Source: Oscillospiraceae bacterium (GTDB lineage: Bacteria > Bacillota > Clostridia > Oscillospirales > Oscillospiraceae). From it: a stretch of 64,000 bases of DNA. The notes beneath the pieces are model-generated. The model searched no databases. It saw nothing but the letters and a program-made list of their open reading frames with translations, and was not told the origin of the DNA. A program made the position numbers and the translations under genes. The DNA lies in contig JAFXTM010000001.1 of the NCBI GenBank assembly GCA_017535865.1, positions 1 to 64,000 of the forward strand. The letters run 5' to 3'. Below are positions 16,195-24,572 of this stretch, one piece after another; position 1 is the stretch's first letter; each line of letters starts with the position of its first letter.

Positions 16195-17148
16195 ATGAAC
16201 CAGGACAACGAAAACGCCATCTTTTCGGAGGCTCGGCAGCCCGACGAGAAGGACCTGCGCTCCGTGGAGGAGGTCAGCGCCGAGGAGCTGGACGAGGCCG
16301 AAAAGGAGCTCCAGTCCAGCCAGCTTGCCGACTCTCTCGGCCTCTACCTGAAGGAGACCGGCCGCTTCTCCCTGCTGAGCGCTCAGCAGGAGGAGCAGAT
16401 CGCCCGGCGCGCTGCCGAGGGCGATCCCGAGGCCCGGCAGGTGATGATCGAGGCGAACCTCCGTCTCGTGGTCTCCATCGCCAAGCGCTACTGCAACCGG
16501 GGGCTGCCGCTGGCGGACCTGATCCAGGAGGGGAACATCGGCCTGATCCGCGCGGTGGCCAAGTTCGATCCCGCGCTCGGCTTCAAGTTCTCCACCTACG
16601 CCACCTGGTGGATCCGGCAGGCCATCACCCGCGCCATCGCAGACCAGGGCCTGCTGATCCGTCTGCCGGTACATATGACCGAGTCGGTCAACAAGCTCCG
16701 CGGCGCCTCCCGCGCTCTGTCCATGAAGCTCAACCGCGAGCCCACCGCCGCGGAGCTCGCCGCGGAGCTGGGCTGGGAGCCCGACCGCGTGACCGCCGTG
16801 CTCCGTCTCAACAACGAGACCGTCTCGCTCGACACCCCCGTGGGCGAGGACGGGGACTCCCACATCGTGGACTTCCTGCCCGACCCCTCCGCTCCGGACC
16901 CCGAGGAGCAGGCGGAGATCACCGCACGCGACCGGGACATCCGCGAGGCGCTGGACACCCTGACCCCCCGGGAGCGGAGCGTGATCGTGCTGCGCTTCGG
17001 GCTGGAGGACAACAAGGCGCGGACCCTCGAGGAGGTCGGCGAGATCTTCCACGTGACCCGTGAGCGCATCCGCCAGATCGAATCCAAGGCTCTGCGCAAG
17101 CTGCGCTCCCCTACCCGCGCCCGGCTTCTTCACGACTACGCCCGCTGA
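16195..17148 (+). CDS. sigA: RNA polymerase primary sigma factor SigA/RpoD-like
   Basis: 317 residues. Regions 1.2 ([16 protein letters not shown]), 2 ([55 protein letters not shown]), 3 and 4 ([43 protein letters not shown]) are all present. It lacks region 1.1 and is shorter than the ~360-370 residues of most Firmicute SigA, so it could also be a second group 1/2 sigma factor. Isolated transcription unit with its own promoter and terminator. Confidence 0.93.
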   Translation: MNQDNENAIFSEARQPDEKDLRSVEEVSAEELDEAEKELQSSQLADSLGLYLKETGRFSLLSAQQEEQIARRAAEGDPEARQVMIEANLRLVVSIAKRYCNRGLPLADLIQEGNIGLIRAVAKFDPALGFKFSTYATWWIRQAITRAIADQGLLIRLPVHMTESVNKLRGASRALSMKLNREPTAAELAAELGWEPDRVTAVLRLNNETVSLDTPVGEDGDSHIVDFLPDPSAPDPEEQAEITARDRDIREALDTLTPRERSVIVLRFGLEDNKARTLEEVGEIFHVTRERIRQIESKALRKLRSPTRARLLHDYAR

Positions 17149-17177
17149 GGGCCGCGTCTCTCCCCGGGCACACCCAA

Positions 17178-17220
17178 ACAAGCCCCGGACGGCTAAGCCG
17201 TCCGGGGCTTGTTATCTTTT
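17178..17220 (+). terminator. Intrinsic terminator of sigA
   Basis: A perfect 16-bp stem (17178-17193 with 17197-17212, ACAAGCCCCGGACGGC) with loop TAA and then TATCTTTT. Downstream, 17230-17385 is A/T-rich and has no gene. Confidence 0.9.
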
Positions 17221-17386
17221 CGCGCGGGCCTCACACGCCCGCGCCGTGTTCCGTGAAAAAAACATGCACAAAATTTTTCCTGTCTTTTTGGGGAAAAAAG
17301 AAAAAAACATGTGAAACAGAACGTCTTTCGGGCTTTTTGGAGGAAAAGTCGAAATAAATTTTTTTCTCTCACGTTTTTTAGGCAAC

Positions 17387-17415
17387 TTGACAAGCAAAAC
17401 GAAAAGAAGTAGAAT
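17387..17415 (+). promoter_or_regulatory. Predicted promoter of the first TRAP operon
   Basis: TTGACA (17387-17392), 17 bp, TAGAAT (17410-17415), 65 bp before the DctP start codon. Confidence 0.8.
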
Positions 17416-17425
17416 CACAGCAGTA

Positions 17426-17444
17426 GTCATTTGTGAAAAATGAC
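17426..17444. promoter_or_regulatory. Palindromic candidate operator in the first TRAP promoter
   Basis: GTCATTT-GTGAA-AAATGAC, seven-base arms, just downstream of the predicted start point. It differs from the TTGT-N3-ACAA sites of the other TRAP operons, so another repressor is likely. Confidence 0.5.
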
Positions 17445-17480
17445 AAACGGAAGAACACATCATTCAAAAGGAGGATCCCA

Positions 17481-18533
17481 ATGAAAAAAGCGAAAAGAAT
17501 CCTGGCGTTCACGCTGATGCTCGTCATGCTCGTGGCGCTCGTCGGCGTCAATTCGGCCTATGCCGTCAGCGAGAAAAAGGGCGTCTACACCCTGACCTTC
17601 TATCACATCTTCGCGGCCGAGGAGGCCGGCGGCCATGAGTCCCTGTGGATCAACAAGGCCATCCAGGAGGTCGAGGAGAAATCCGAAGGCCGTCTGAAGA
17701 TCGACTGCGTCCCCGGCGGCGTCATGGGCTCTGAGGAAGAGCTGATCCCGCAGGTCTTCGCCGGCACACTGGATATGAGCCTCTCCGGCCCCTCCGTCTG
17801 GGGCACGGTCGGCGGCATTGACGCGATCGGCTGGTCCGAGCTGCCCTATGTCGTGGACAACTACTCCCAGATGAACGCGCTGGGCGAGGTCCTGCCCGAG
17901 CTGACCAACAAGCAGCTGGAGGAAGCCGGCATCGACCTGTACTGCCTGGGCGCGCTGAGCCAGGGCATCCGCTGCCTGTGCACCGCCGAGAAGTTCAAGG
18001 TCGAGACCGTGGACGACTGCAAGAACCTGCGTATCCGCGTCCCGCAGTCTGACGTCTACATGGCCACCGTCGAGGGCTGGGGCTGCGCTCCCACCGCCAT
18101 GAGCTCCTCTCAGGTCATCACCGGCCTTGCCAACGGCACCATCGAGGGCTTTGAGTCCGACCCCGCCTCCATCCTGGCCCGCGGCCAGCAGGAGGGCTTC
18201 CACTGGTACATCGAGACCTATCACATCGCCTCTCTGAACCTGCTGATGATCAACAAGTCCAACCTGATGCAGCTGCCCGAGGATCTGCAGGAGATCCTGA
18301 TCTCCGTCTTCAAGGAGAAGAGCATCGAGCAGTGCTATGACCGCGAGATCGTCAACGGCGCGCTGCTGGACGACATCAAGGCCGCCGGCGTCGAGGTCAT
18401 CACCCCGACCGAGGAAGCCTTCACCGCCTTCAAGGAAGCCGACACCCCGTTCCGTGACGCCAAGATCGCCGAGTGGGGCGTGGAGGAAGTCTTCAACGAG
18501 GCGCTCGAGTATGTCGCGGCCAACGCGAAATAA
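17481..18533 (+). CDS. dctP: TRAP transporter solute-binding protein (system 1)
   Basis: 350 residues, DctP family. Signal peptide about 1-28 (KRILAFTLMLVMLVALVG...AYA). The conserved carboxylate-binding Arg is in LRIRVPQSD. Binds an organic acid outside the membrane and delivers it to DctQM. Start ATG at 17481 follows AAGGAGGATCCCA; an in-frame upstream ATG has no RBS. First gene of a long operon with sugar/polyol enzymes; the ligand cannot be read from sequence. Confidence 0.93.
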   Translation: MKKAKRILAFTLMLVMLVALVGVNSAYAVSEKKGVYTLTFYHIFAAEEAGGHESLWINKAIQEVEEKSEGRLKIDCVPGGVMGSEEELIPQVFAGTLDMSLSGPSVWGTVGGIDAIGWSELPYVVDNYSQMNALGEVLPELTNKQLEEAGIDLYCLGALSQGIRCLCTAEKFKVETVDDCKNLRIRVPQSDVYMATVEGWGCAPTAMSSSQVITGLANGTIEGFESDPASILARGQQEGFHWYIETYHIASLNLLMINKSNLMQLPEDLQEILISVFKEKSIEQCYDREIVNGALLDDIKAAGVEVITPTEEAFTAFKEADTPFRDAKIAEWGVEEVFNEALEYVAANAK

Positions 18534-18567
18534 GCCGCTTCCCATCGAAACGCACATATAAAGCTCT

Positions 18568-18602
18568 TTTTCCGGAGAGCCCATTCCGGGCTCTCCGGAA
18601 AA
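18568..18602 (+). promoter_or_regulatory. dctP-dctQ intergenic hairpin (system 1)
   Basis: A 15-bp stem around TTCCGGAGAGCCC/GGGCTCTCCGGAA with loop ATTCC and no T-run after it. Likely limits read-through or protects the binding-protein mRNA so that DctP exceeds DctQM. Confidence 0.7.
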
Positions 18603-18672
18603 CTATGACGGGCATTTTCCCGTCTCCGGCAAATCCCTCCGACAAAATTTCCCCACAGAAAGAGGTCGGTTT

Positions 18673-19221
18673 ATGAAGAATCTGTTAGCTGTATACCGCA
18701 AAGTGGACGATATCCTCGCAATCGTCATCAAATACTTCTGCGCGCTCCTGCTCGCGATCATGATCGCGGTCTGCTTCGTGAACACCGTCGGCCGCTACGC
18801 CTTCCACCATTCCTTCCGCGCGGCGGAGGAGATCGTCATCCTCTGCGCGGTCTGGGTCACCTGCGTCGGCGCCTCCATGACGGCCCGGGCGGACGACCAC
18901 GTCACGCTCGACCTGCTGCAGGAGCTTGTCAAGAACAACAAGGTCCGTGCCGTGCTCTACACGCTCACGCGCACGCTCTCCTGCTTCTTCCTGCTGGCGC
19001 TGCTCCCGGCGGCCTTCAAGATGGTCAAGATCTACGCCCCGACCAAGCTGACCGGCACCGGCTGGCCCCAGTGGGTGCTGTACGACTCTTACGTGGTCGG
19101 CTCGATCGCGATGGTGCTCGGCTATCTGCGCATCACCCCGGGCAAGGTCAAGGCGCTCTGGAACGGCACCATGGAAAAGACGGAATTTGAGAAGATCAAC
19201 GAAGGGGAGGTGACGCAGTAA
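18673..19221 (+). CDS. dctQ: TRAP transporter small permease (system 1)
   Basis: 182 residues with four membrane helices (first at about 15-38) and the typical VGRYAF and EEIVILCAVWVTCVGAS. Partner of the DctM below; its TAA stop shares a base with the dctM ATG. Confidence 0.92.
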   Translation: MKNLLAVYRKVDDILAIVIKYFCALLLAIMIAVCFVNTVGRYAFHHSFRAAEEIVILCAVWVTCVGASMTARADDHVTLDLLQELVKNNKVRAVLYTLTRTLSCFFLLALLPAAFKMVKIYAPTKLTGTGWPQWVLYDSYVVGSIAMVLGYLRITPGKVKALWNGTMEKTEFEKINEGEVTQ

Positions 19222-20510
19222 TGTTGGTGATCGCGTGTATCTCGCTGCTCGCGCTGATGCTGCTCGGCGTGCCCATCACCTTCTCCCTGCTCGGAGCGGG
19301 CTTCCTGGCCGTCCTGCTCGGGGACGGGCCGCTGCAGATGTACATGAACTGCCGCGGCTTCATCAGCGGCGTTAACTCCTTTACGCTGATGGCGATCCCC
19401 TTCTTTATGATCTCGGGAACCATCATGAACCAGGGCGGTCTGTCCAAGCGGATCATCCAGTTCTGCTCCGCTCTGTTCTCCTGGCTGCGCGGCGGCGTCG
19501 GCATCGTCTGCGTCGCGGCCAACATGGTCTTCGGCGCGGTCTCCGGCTCCGGCACGGCCGCGGTCGCGGCCATCGGCTCCATCACCGCCCCGGACATGGA
19601 GAAGATCGGCTACAAAAAGGAGTTCACCGGCGCCATGATCGCCGGCGCTGCCTCGACCGCCCCGATCATCCCGCCCGGCAACGTCATGATCATGTTCGCG
19701 GCCATCACGGGCCTGTCCATCACGCGCATGTTCCTCGCCGGCTACACCCCCGGCTTCGTGATCGGCATCATCCTGATGATCATCTGCCACTTCTACGCCA
19801 AGAAGCACGGCATCGACTACGGCGGGAAGTTTGACGGCATGAAGGTCCTCCGGGCCCTGAAGGATTGCTTCTGGGCGCTGCTGATGCCGCTCATCATCAT
19901 CGTCGGCATCACCGCCGGCTTCTGCACGCCGACCGAGGCGGGCGCCATCGCCTGCGTCTACGGCCTGGTCGTCGGCATCTTCTTCTACAAGGAGCTCAAC
20001 GTCAAGAAGATCGTGAGCGTCCTCTTCAAGGCCGCCGAGGGCACGGGCCAGGTCCTGTCGCTCTACGCCGCCTCCACGATGTTCGCCTACATCTTCACGG
20101 TCGAGGGCTTCGGACGCGTCTTCCAGGAGTGGCTGATGAACGTCTCCTCCGGCTCCCCCACCGTCATCATGCTGCTCGTCGGCGGCTTCGTGCTGCTGAT
20201 CGGCTGCTTCATGGAGCCGGTGGCGGTCATGCCCGTGGTGCTGCCGCTGGTCTACCCGCTGCTCCAGAAGCTCGGGTGCAACATGGTCCAGTTCGGCCTG
20301 ATGTTCACGCTCTGCACGATCATCGGCGGTCTGACGCCGCCCGTGGGCTCCTACCTCTTCGTCACCGTCACCGTCGTCAAGACCGGCGTGACCAAGCTGA
20401 TCCCCTGGATGATGGTCATGATCGTGGTCGATCTGATCGTCGTGGCCCTGACCACCTTTATCCCCGGCTTCTGCACCTGGCTGCCGGACCTGCTCCTCGG
20501 CCCGATGTAG
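19221..20510 (+). CDS. dctM: TRAP transporter large permease (system 1)
   Basis: 429 residues, about 12 membrane helices, sodium-coupled transport subunit. Family signatures: FSLLGAGFLAVLLG, MAIPFFMISGTIM, GAVSGSGTAAVAAIGSI, AASTAPIIPPGNVMI, CTPTEAGAIA, GGLTPPVGSYLF. Follows dctQ with no gap. Confidence 0.95.
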   Translation: MLVIACISLLALMLLGVPITFSLLGAGFLAVLLGDGPLQMYMNCRGFISGVNSFTLMAIPFFMISGTIMNQGGLSKRIIQFCSALFSWLRGGVGIVCVAANMVFGAVSGSGTAAVAAIGSITAPDMEKIGYKKEFTGAMIAGAASTAPIIPPGNVMIMFAAITGLSITRMFLAGYTPGFVIGIILMIICHFYAKKHGIDYGGKFDGMKVLRALKDCFWALLMPLIIIVGITAGFCTPTEAGAIACVYGLVVGIFFYKELNVKKIVSVLFKAAEGTGQVLSLYAASTMFAYIFTVEGFGRVFQEWLMNVSSGSPTVIMLLVGGFVLLIGCFMEPVAVMPVVLPLVYPLLQKLGCNMVQFGLMFTLCTIIGGLTPPVGSYLFVTVTVVKTGVTKLIPWMMVMIVVDLIVVALTTFIPGFCTWLPDLLLGPM

Positions 20511-20513
20511 CGG

Positions 20514-20993
20514 ATGGACGACCGCCACAGCGTTTACCGGCAGATCCGCGCGCAGCGGACGTACCGCACCCTCGGCAAAATGAGCTGGTGGCGGATCGTC
20601 CTCGGCACCGCGCTGCTGCTGTCGGTGTTCCTGATCTCCGGCTTTTTCTCCCAGCGTCTGGCGGCCGCCGGGCGCTTCCGGGCCGCGGAAAAGCTGATGC
20701 TCTCCCCCCGCTGGGTGGAGACCTACCGCCCCGCGCTCAAGGCCTATATCGAGGCCGGGGTCCTCTACGAGGACGGGGACTACGCCGCCGCGCGCGAGGC
20801 CTTCTCCGCCATCGAGGGGGAGGAGGCCGCCGCGGCGATGGCGTCCCTCTCCGCGCTCCGGCTTGCGGCGCAGCTCTATGAGGCCGGCGACGCCGAGGCC
20901 GCCCGCGCCGCGCTCGGCGCTGCGGACGCCGCGCTCCTCCCGGAGGACGCGGCGGCGGAGCATGCCGCGCTGAGCGCCGCGCTCTCGCCCTAG
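20514..20993 (+). CDS. Membrane-anchored helical-repeat protein, function unknown
   Basis: 159 residues, starting 3 nt after dctM. One membrane helix at about 27-47 (WRIVLGTALLLSVFLISGFF), then an Ala-rich TPR-like helical region (YIEAGVLYEDGDYAAAREAFSAI). The short linker is a hydrophobic-cytoplasm-to-outside arrangement in which the repeats could face either side. I know no standard TRAP subunit like this. Very Ala/GC-rich, so coding status rests on the tight spacing and the sensible helix-repeat layout. Confidence 0.6.
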   Translation: MDDRHSVYRQIRAQRTYRTLGKMSWWRIVLGTALLLSVFLISGFFSQRLAAAGRFRAAEKLMLSPRWVETYRPALKAYIEAGVLYEDGDYAAAREAFSAIEGEEAAAAMASLSALRLAAQLYEAGDAEAARAALGAADAALLPEDAAAEHAALSAALSP

Positions 20994-21065
20994 GGCGCGT
21001 TTTACCCGTCTTTCCTTTTGCGCACACGCGCAAAACCAAGAATACTTATTAACAGGAGGCAAACA

Positions 21066-21740
21066 ATGAGACCCGACATCATCATCATGCTGACCCACCA
21101 CGACGTGACCGTGCCGAACGCGGCCGAAGTTTTTGAGGAATGCAAGGACCTCGAGCAGGTCAAGCTCTGGGGCTTCAAGAACGTCGGCCTGCCCAAGGAC
21201 CAGATGAAGGCCCTGGTCGCCGCCATGAAGGCCGCCGGCAAAACGACCTTCCTTGAGGTCGTGACCTACGACGAGGCGAGCTGCCTTGACGGTGCGCAGA
21301 CCGCGATCGACTGCGGCTTCGACTACCTGATGGGCACGCTGTACTACGACTCCGTCGCCAAGCTCCTCAAGGACAACGGCATGGAGTATCTGCCCTTCGT
21401 CGGCAAGGTCTCCGGCAGCCCGAGCATCCTCGAGGGCACGAACGAGGAGATCATCCAGAACGCGAAGGACCTGATGGCCAAGGGCATCGAGGGCTTCGAC
21501 ATCCTGGCCTACCGCCATGTGATCGACGGTGAGAAGCTGGCCTATGAGTTCTGCGCGGCCGTGCCCGCGAAGATCTGCATCGCCGGCAGCATCAACAGCT
21601 TCAAGCGCATCGACACCATGTTCGACATCGGCCCCTGGACCTTCACGATGGGCTCCGCCCTGTTCGAAAAGAAGTTCGTCCCGACCGGCAGCTTCCGTGA
21701 CAACCTCATCGCCGTCGCCTACTACATGAAGGCGAAATAA
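21066..21740 (+). CDS. Uncharacterised TIM-barrel-like protein
   Basis: 224 residues with alternating beta/alpha pattern: IIIMLTHHDVT, VKLWGFKNVGLP, TTFLEVVTYDE, FDYLMGTLYYDS, GFDILAYRHV, ICIAGSINSFKRID, FTMGSALFEKKF. The GSINS and GSALF turns resemble phosphate-binding loops of ribulose-phosphate-binding barrels (KDPG aldolase/NanE type), but I cannot name a family. AGGAGG 9 nt before the ATG. Its place between TRAP permease and sugar epimerase suggests a catabolic enzyme for the imported compound. Confidence 0.75.
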   Translation: MRPDIIIMLTHHDVTVPNAAEVFEECKDLEQVKLWGFKNVGLPKDQMKALVAAMKAAGKTTFLEVVTYDEASCLDGAQTAIDCGFDYLMGTLYYDSVAKLLKDNGMEYLPFVGKVSGSPSILEGTNEEIIQNAKDLMAKGIEGFDILAYRHVIDGEKLAYEFCAAVPAKICIAGSINSFKRIDTMFDIGPWTFTMGSALFEKKFVPTGSFRDNLIAVAYYMKAK

Positions 21741-21830
21741 GCATTTCCCGTACGCCGCCGCAGGGTCCGCAGGTCGTCTCCCGCGGACCCTGAAAACAAG
21801 AAAGGTGAAAACAAGAGAGGAGAGTAAAAA

Positions 21831-23204
21831 ATGAAAAAACAGATGCGCCCGATCGACGTGCTGGCTGTGGCGCTCGGTTCGATCATCGGCTGGGGCTGCT
21901 TCGTCATGCCGGGCAACTCCTTCCTTCCCGCCGCCGGCCCCATCGGCACCTTCATCGGCCTGTTCCTGGCCGCCGTCATGGCCTGGATCATCGCGCAGAG
22001 CTACAGCTTCCTGATCCGCAAGTACCCCGTCGAGGGCGGTGAGTTCGAGTATGTCACCCAGGCCTTCGGCAAAAAGCACGCGTTCATCTGCGGCTGGTTC
22101 CTCGTGCTGGCCTACATCAGCTTTATCCCGCTCAACGGCACGGCCATCGGCCTGATCACCCGCTATCTGCTCCCGGGCACGATCCTGCAGAAGACCCACC
22201 TGTGGAACATCGGCGGCTTCGACGTGTATCTCGGCGAGATCATCCTGACCATGCTGATCGTCGTGATCTTCATGTTCATCAACATCAAGGCCGTCAAGGT
22301 CGCCTTCATGTCCCAGACCTTCCTGGCCATCGCGCAGACCGCGATCATCATCATCTTCCCGATCGTCATCATCCTCTCAGGCCACGCCAACTTCTCCTAC
22401 ATGCGCCCGCTGATGACCGGCAGCCGCGGCGAGAGCGTGCTCTCGGGCATCGCGGTCATCCTGTCGATGGCGCCCTGGGCCTTCGTCGGCTTCGACGTCA
22501 TCCCGCAGGTCTGCGAGGAGTACGACTTCGACCAGTCCAAGGCCAAGGTGCTCATGGTCAGCACCATCGCCGCCGCCTGGATCATGTACAGCTGCAGCAC
22601 GATCACGACGGCCATCGTCCAGCAGGAGGGCTTCGCCTCCTGGTCCGAGTTCCTGAACTCGAATCCCTTCTGGGCCACCGGCGCCGCCGTCGAGAAAGCC
22701 CTGGGCAAGCCCGGCCTCTATATCCTCGGCTTTGCCATGGCCTGCGCGGTCCTCTCCGCGATCAACGGCTTCTTCATCGCCTCCGCCCGTCTGATCGCCG
22801 CCATGGCCAAGCGGAAGGCTCTGCCCGCCGTCTTCGCCAAGCGCCACGAGGGTGACGGCGCCCCCGTCGCGGCCGTCCTGTTCGTCGGTCTCATCGCCCT
22901 GGTCGCGCCCTGGTTCGGCCGCAGCGCGCTGGCCTGGATCGTCGACATGACCTCCCTCGGTACCTCCGTCGTGTTCCTGTATGTGTGCCTTGCCGCCATG
23001 AAGTTTGCCAAGCTGGAGGGCAACGGCGCCATGCGGAAATGGGGTATCGCCGGCGCCGTGTGCTCCCTCATCTTCATTGCCCTGATGGTCATCCCCGGCT
23101 CCGCGGCCGCGCTCTACAAGCAGGCCTGGATCATGCTCGCCATCTGGATCGTCCTCGGCATCATCTTCTGGGGCGTCAAGCATAAGGACTATCTCTCCGA
23201 GTGA
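21831..23204 (+). CDS. APC-superfamily amino acid permease
   Basis: 457 residues, about 12 membrane helices. The first helix carries the unwound substrate motif GSIIGWGCFVMPG (17-29), then PVEGGEFEYVTQAFGKKHAF. Amino acid/polyamine/organocation transporter; substrate unknown. It lies in the same direction as the TRAP operon with a 90-nt gap that shows no promoter I can support. Confidence 0.9.
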   Translation: MKKQMRPIDVLAVALGSIIGWGCFVMPGNSFLPAAGPIGTFIGLFLAAVMAWIIAQSYSFLIRKYPVEGGEFEYVTQAFGKKHAFICGWFLVLAYISFIPLNGTAIGLITRYLLPGTILQKTHLWNIGGFDVYLGEIILTMLIVVIFMFINIKAVKVAFMSQTFLAIAQTAIIIIFPIVIILSGHANFSYMRPLMTGSRGESVLSGIAVILSMAPWAFVGFDVIPQVCEEYDFDQSKAKVLMVSTIAAAWIMYSCSTITTAIVQQEGFASWSEFLNSNPFWATGAAVEKALGKPGLYILGFAMACAVLSAINGFFIASARLIAAMAKRKALPAVFAKRHEGDGAPVAAVLFVGLIALVAPWFGRSALAWIVDMTSLGTSVVFLYVCLAAMKFAKLEGNGAMRKWGIAGAVCSLIFIALMVIPGSAAALYKQAWIMLAIWIVLGIIFWGVKHKDYLSE

Positions 23205-23257
23205 TCGGATCATGGCTCCGTCCCGGGTCCTCCCCGGGGCGGAGCGGAGGTAACGCC

Positions 23258-24058
23258 ATGAGGATCTCAGCGTCTGAATTCATTCTGTTCTGCCGTCCCC
23301 CGCTGGAGAACGTCCGGCGTCTCGGCAGCATCGTCCCCGAGGTCGAGCTGATGATGGACGGCGACGCCTGGGAACACGGTCCGGACGGCTGGCCGGAGCT
23401 GGCCGCGCAGCTCAAGGGCTGCGGCGTCCCCCTCTCCGTGCACCCGCCCGCCTGGGACGTGAACCCCGCCGCGCCGCTCAAGGCTCTCCGGGACGCCGCC
23501 GCCTTTCTGAACAAGCAGGCCTTCGGCTTCTGCCGCGAGGTCGGCGGGACGCAGATCGTCTACCACCCCGGCTACTACGACCGGGACTCGAACTTCAGCC
23601 TTTCCCGCGCGCTGGACGCCTCCTACGGGCTGCTGGAGGAGATGGTCGCGCTCTGCCGCGGCAGCGGCGTCACGATCGCCTACGAGAACATCGGCGGCCC
23701 CGGCTCCTCCCTGTTCTCGCAGGAGGAGTTTATCCACGCGCTCGACGGGATCGACCCCTGCGTCCGCTTTCTGCTGGACGTCGGGCACGCGCACGTCAAC
23801 GGCTGGGATATCCCCGCCGTGATCGGAGCGCTCGGGGATCGGCTCTGCGGCTTCCATCTGCACGACAACGACGGCGGGGGCGACGCGCACCTGCCGATCG
23901 GCCGGGGGACCGTCCCCTGGGCGGAGGTCTTCGCCGCGATGCGCGCGCTTCCGGGCGAGCCGCTCTATGTGCTGGAGTACGCGACCAACACGCCGCTCGC
24001 GGAGCTGGAGCGCGGGCGTGACCTGCTGCTGCGGGAGATTGGAGAAAAACGACTGTGA
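23258..24058 (+). CDS. Sugar phosphate isomerase/epimerase (xylose isomerase-like TIM barrel)
   Basis: 266 residues, AP-endonuclease-2/IolE-like barrel. Metal-site elements: IVYHPGYYDRD, TIAYENIGG (Glu), FLLDVGHAHVNGWD (Asp/His), CGFHLHDNDGGGDAHLPIG, YVLEYA (Glu). ATG at 23258 has GCGGAGG upstream; the in-frame extension to 23201 overlaps the permease stop. Overlaps the next gene by GTGA. Confidence 0.85.
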   Translation: MRISASEFILFCRPPLENVRRLGSIVPEVELMMDGDAWEHGPDGWPELAAQLKGCGVPLSVHPPAWDVNPAAPLKALRDAAAFLNKQAFGFCREVGGTQIVYHPGYYDRDSNFSLSRALDASYGLLEEMVALCRGSGVTIAYENIGGPGSSLFSQEEFIHALDGIDPCVRFLLDVGHAHVNGWDIPAVIGALGDRLCGFHLHDNDGGGDAHLPIGRGTVPWAEVFAAMRALPGEPLYVLEYATNTPLAELERGRDLLLREIGEKRL

Positions 24059-24549
24059 ACAGCATCCCCATCGGGCAGGCGCAGCGTCTGACGGCGCCCG
24101 CCCCCTTCGCGCTGCTCTCGGTCCGCAAGGAGGACGGGAGCGACAATCTGATGGCGGTCTCCTGGTGGACCTACCTGTCCAACCATCCGCCCATGCTCGG
24201 CGTGTGCCTGAGCAAAAAGGGCCTGAGCGGCTCGCTCATCGAGCGCAGCGGCTTCTTCACGCTGAGCGTCGTGGGCGAGGCGCTTGCCGACGCGGCGCTC
24301 GCCTGCGGGCGCTGCTCCGGCCGCGAGCACGACAAGGCCGCCGAGTTCGGCGTCCCGCTGGAGAGCGCCTCCGCGGTGCCCGCGAGCCTCGTCTCCGGCA
24401 GCCGCGCGGCCTTTGAATGCCGCCTCGTCGGCCAGACCGAGGCCGGCGACCACGTCTTCTATCTGGCCGAGATCCTCGCCTGCCGCGGCGACGCGGCTGT
24501 CAAACAACTTTTCGCCTGGGACGGCTATTCCCGCCTGGGCACGGTCTGA
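24055..24549 (+). CDS. Flavin reductase-like FMN-binding protein
   Basis: 164 residues, split-barrel flavoprotein (ALLSVRKEDGSDNLMAVSWWTYLSNHPPMLGVCL; SGREHDKAAEFGV). Starts with GTG overlapping the previous stop. In this family some act as flavin reductases, others bind FMN as redox partners. Role in the operon unclear. Confidence 0.87.
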   Translation: MNSIPIGQAQRLTAPAPFALLSVRKEDGSDNLMAVSWWTYLSNHPPMLGVCLSKKGLSGSLIERSGFFTLSVVGEALADAALACGRCSGREHDKAAEFGVPLESASAVPASLVSGSRAAFECRLVGQTEAGDHVFYLAEILACRGDAAVKQLFAWDGYSRLGTV

Positions 24550-24572
24550 GGACCGGGAAAGAGGTAATGCTT

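Noticed and set aside
19122..22199. 1025-residue minus-strand open frame
   Set aside because: Asp/Glu/His/Gln-rich shadow of TRAP permease and following genes; crosses several gene boundaries, with no domain.
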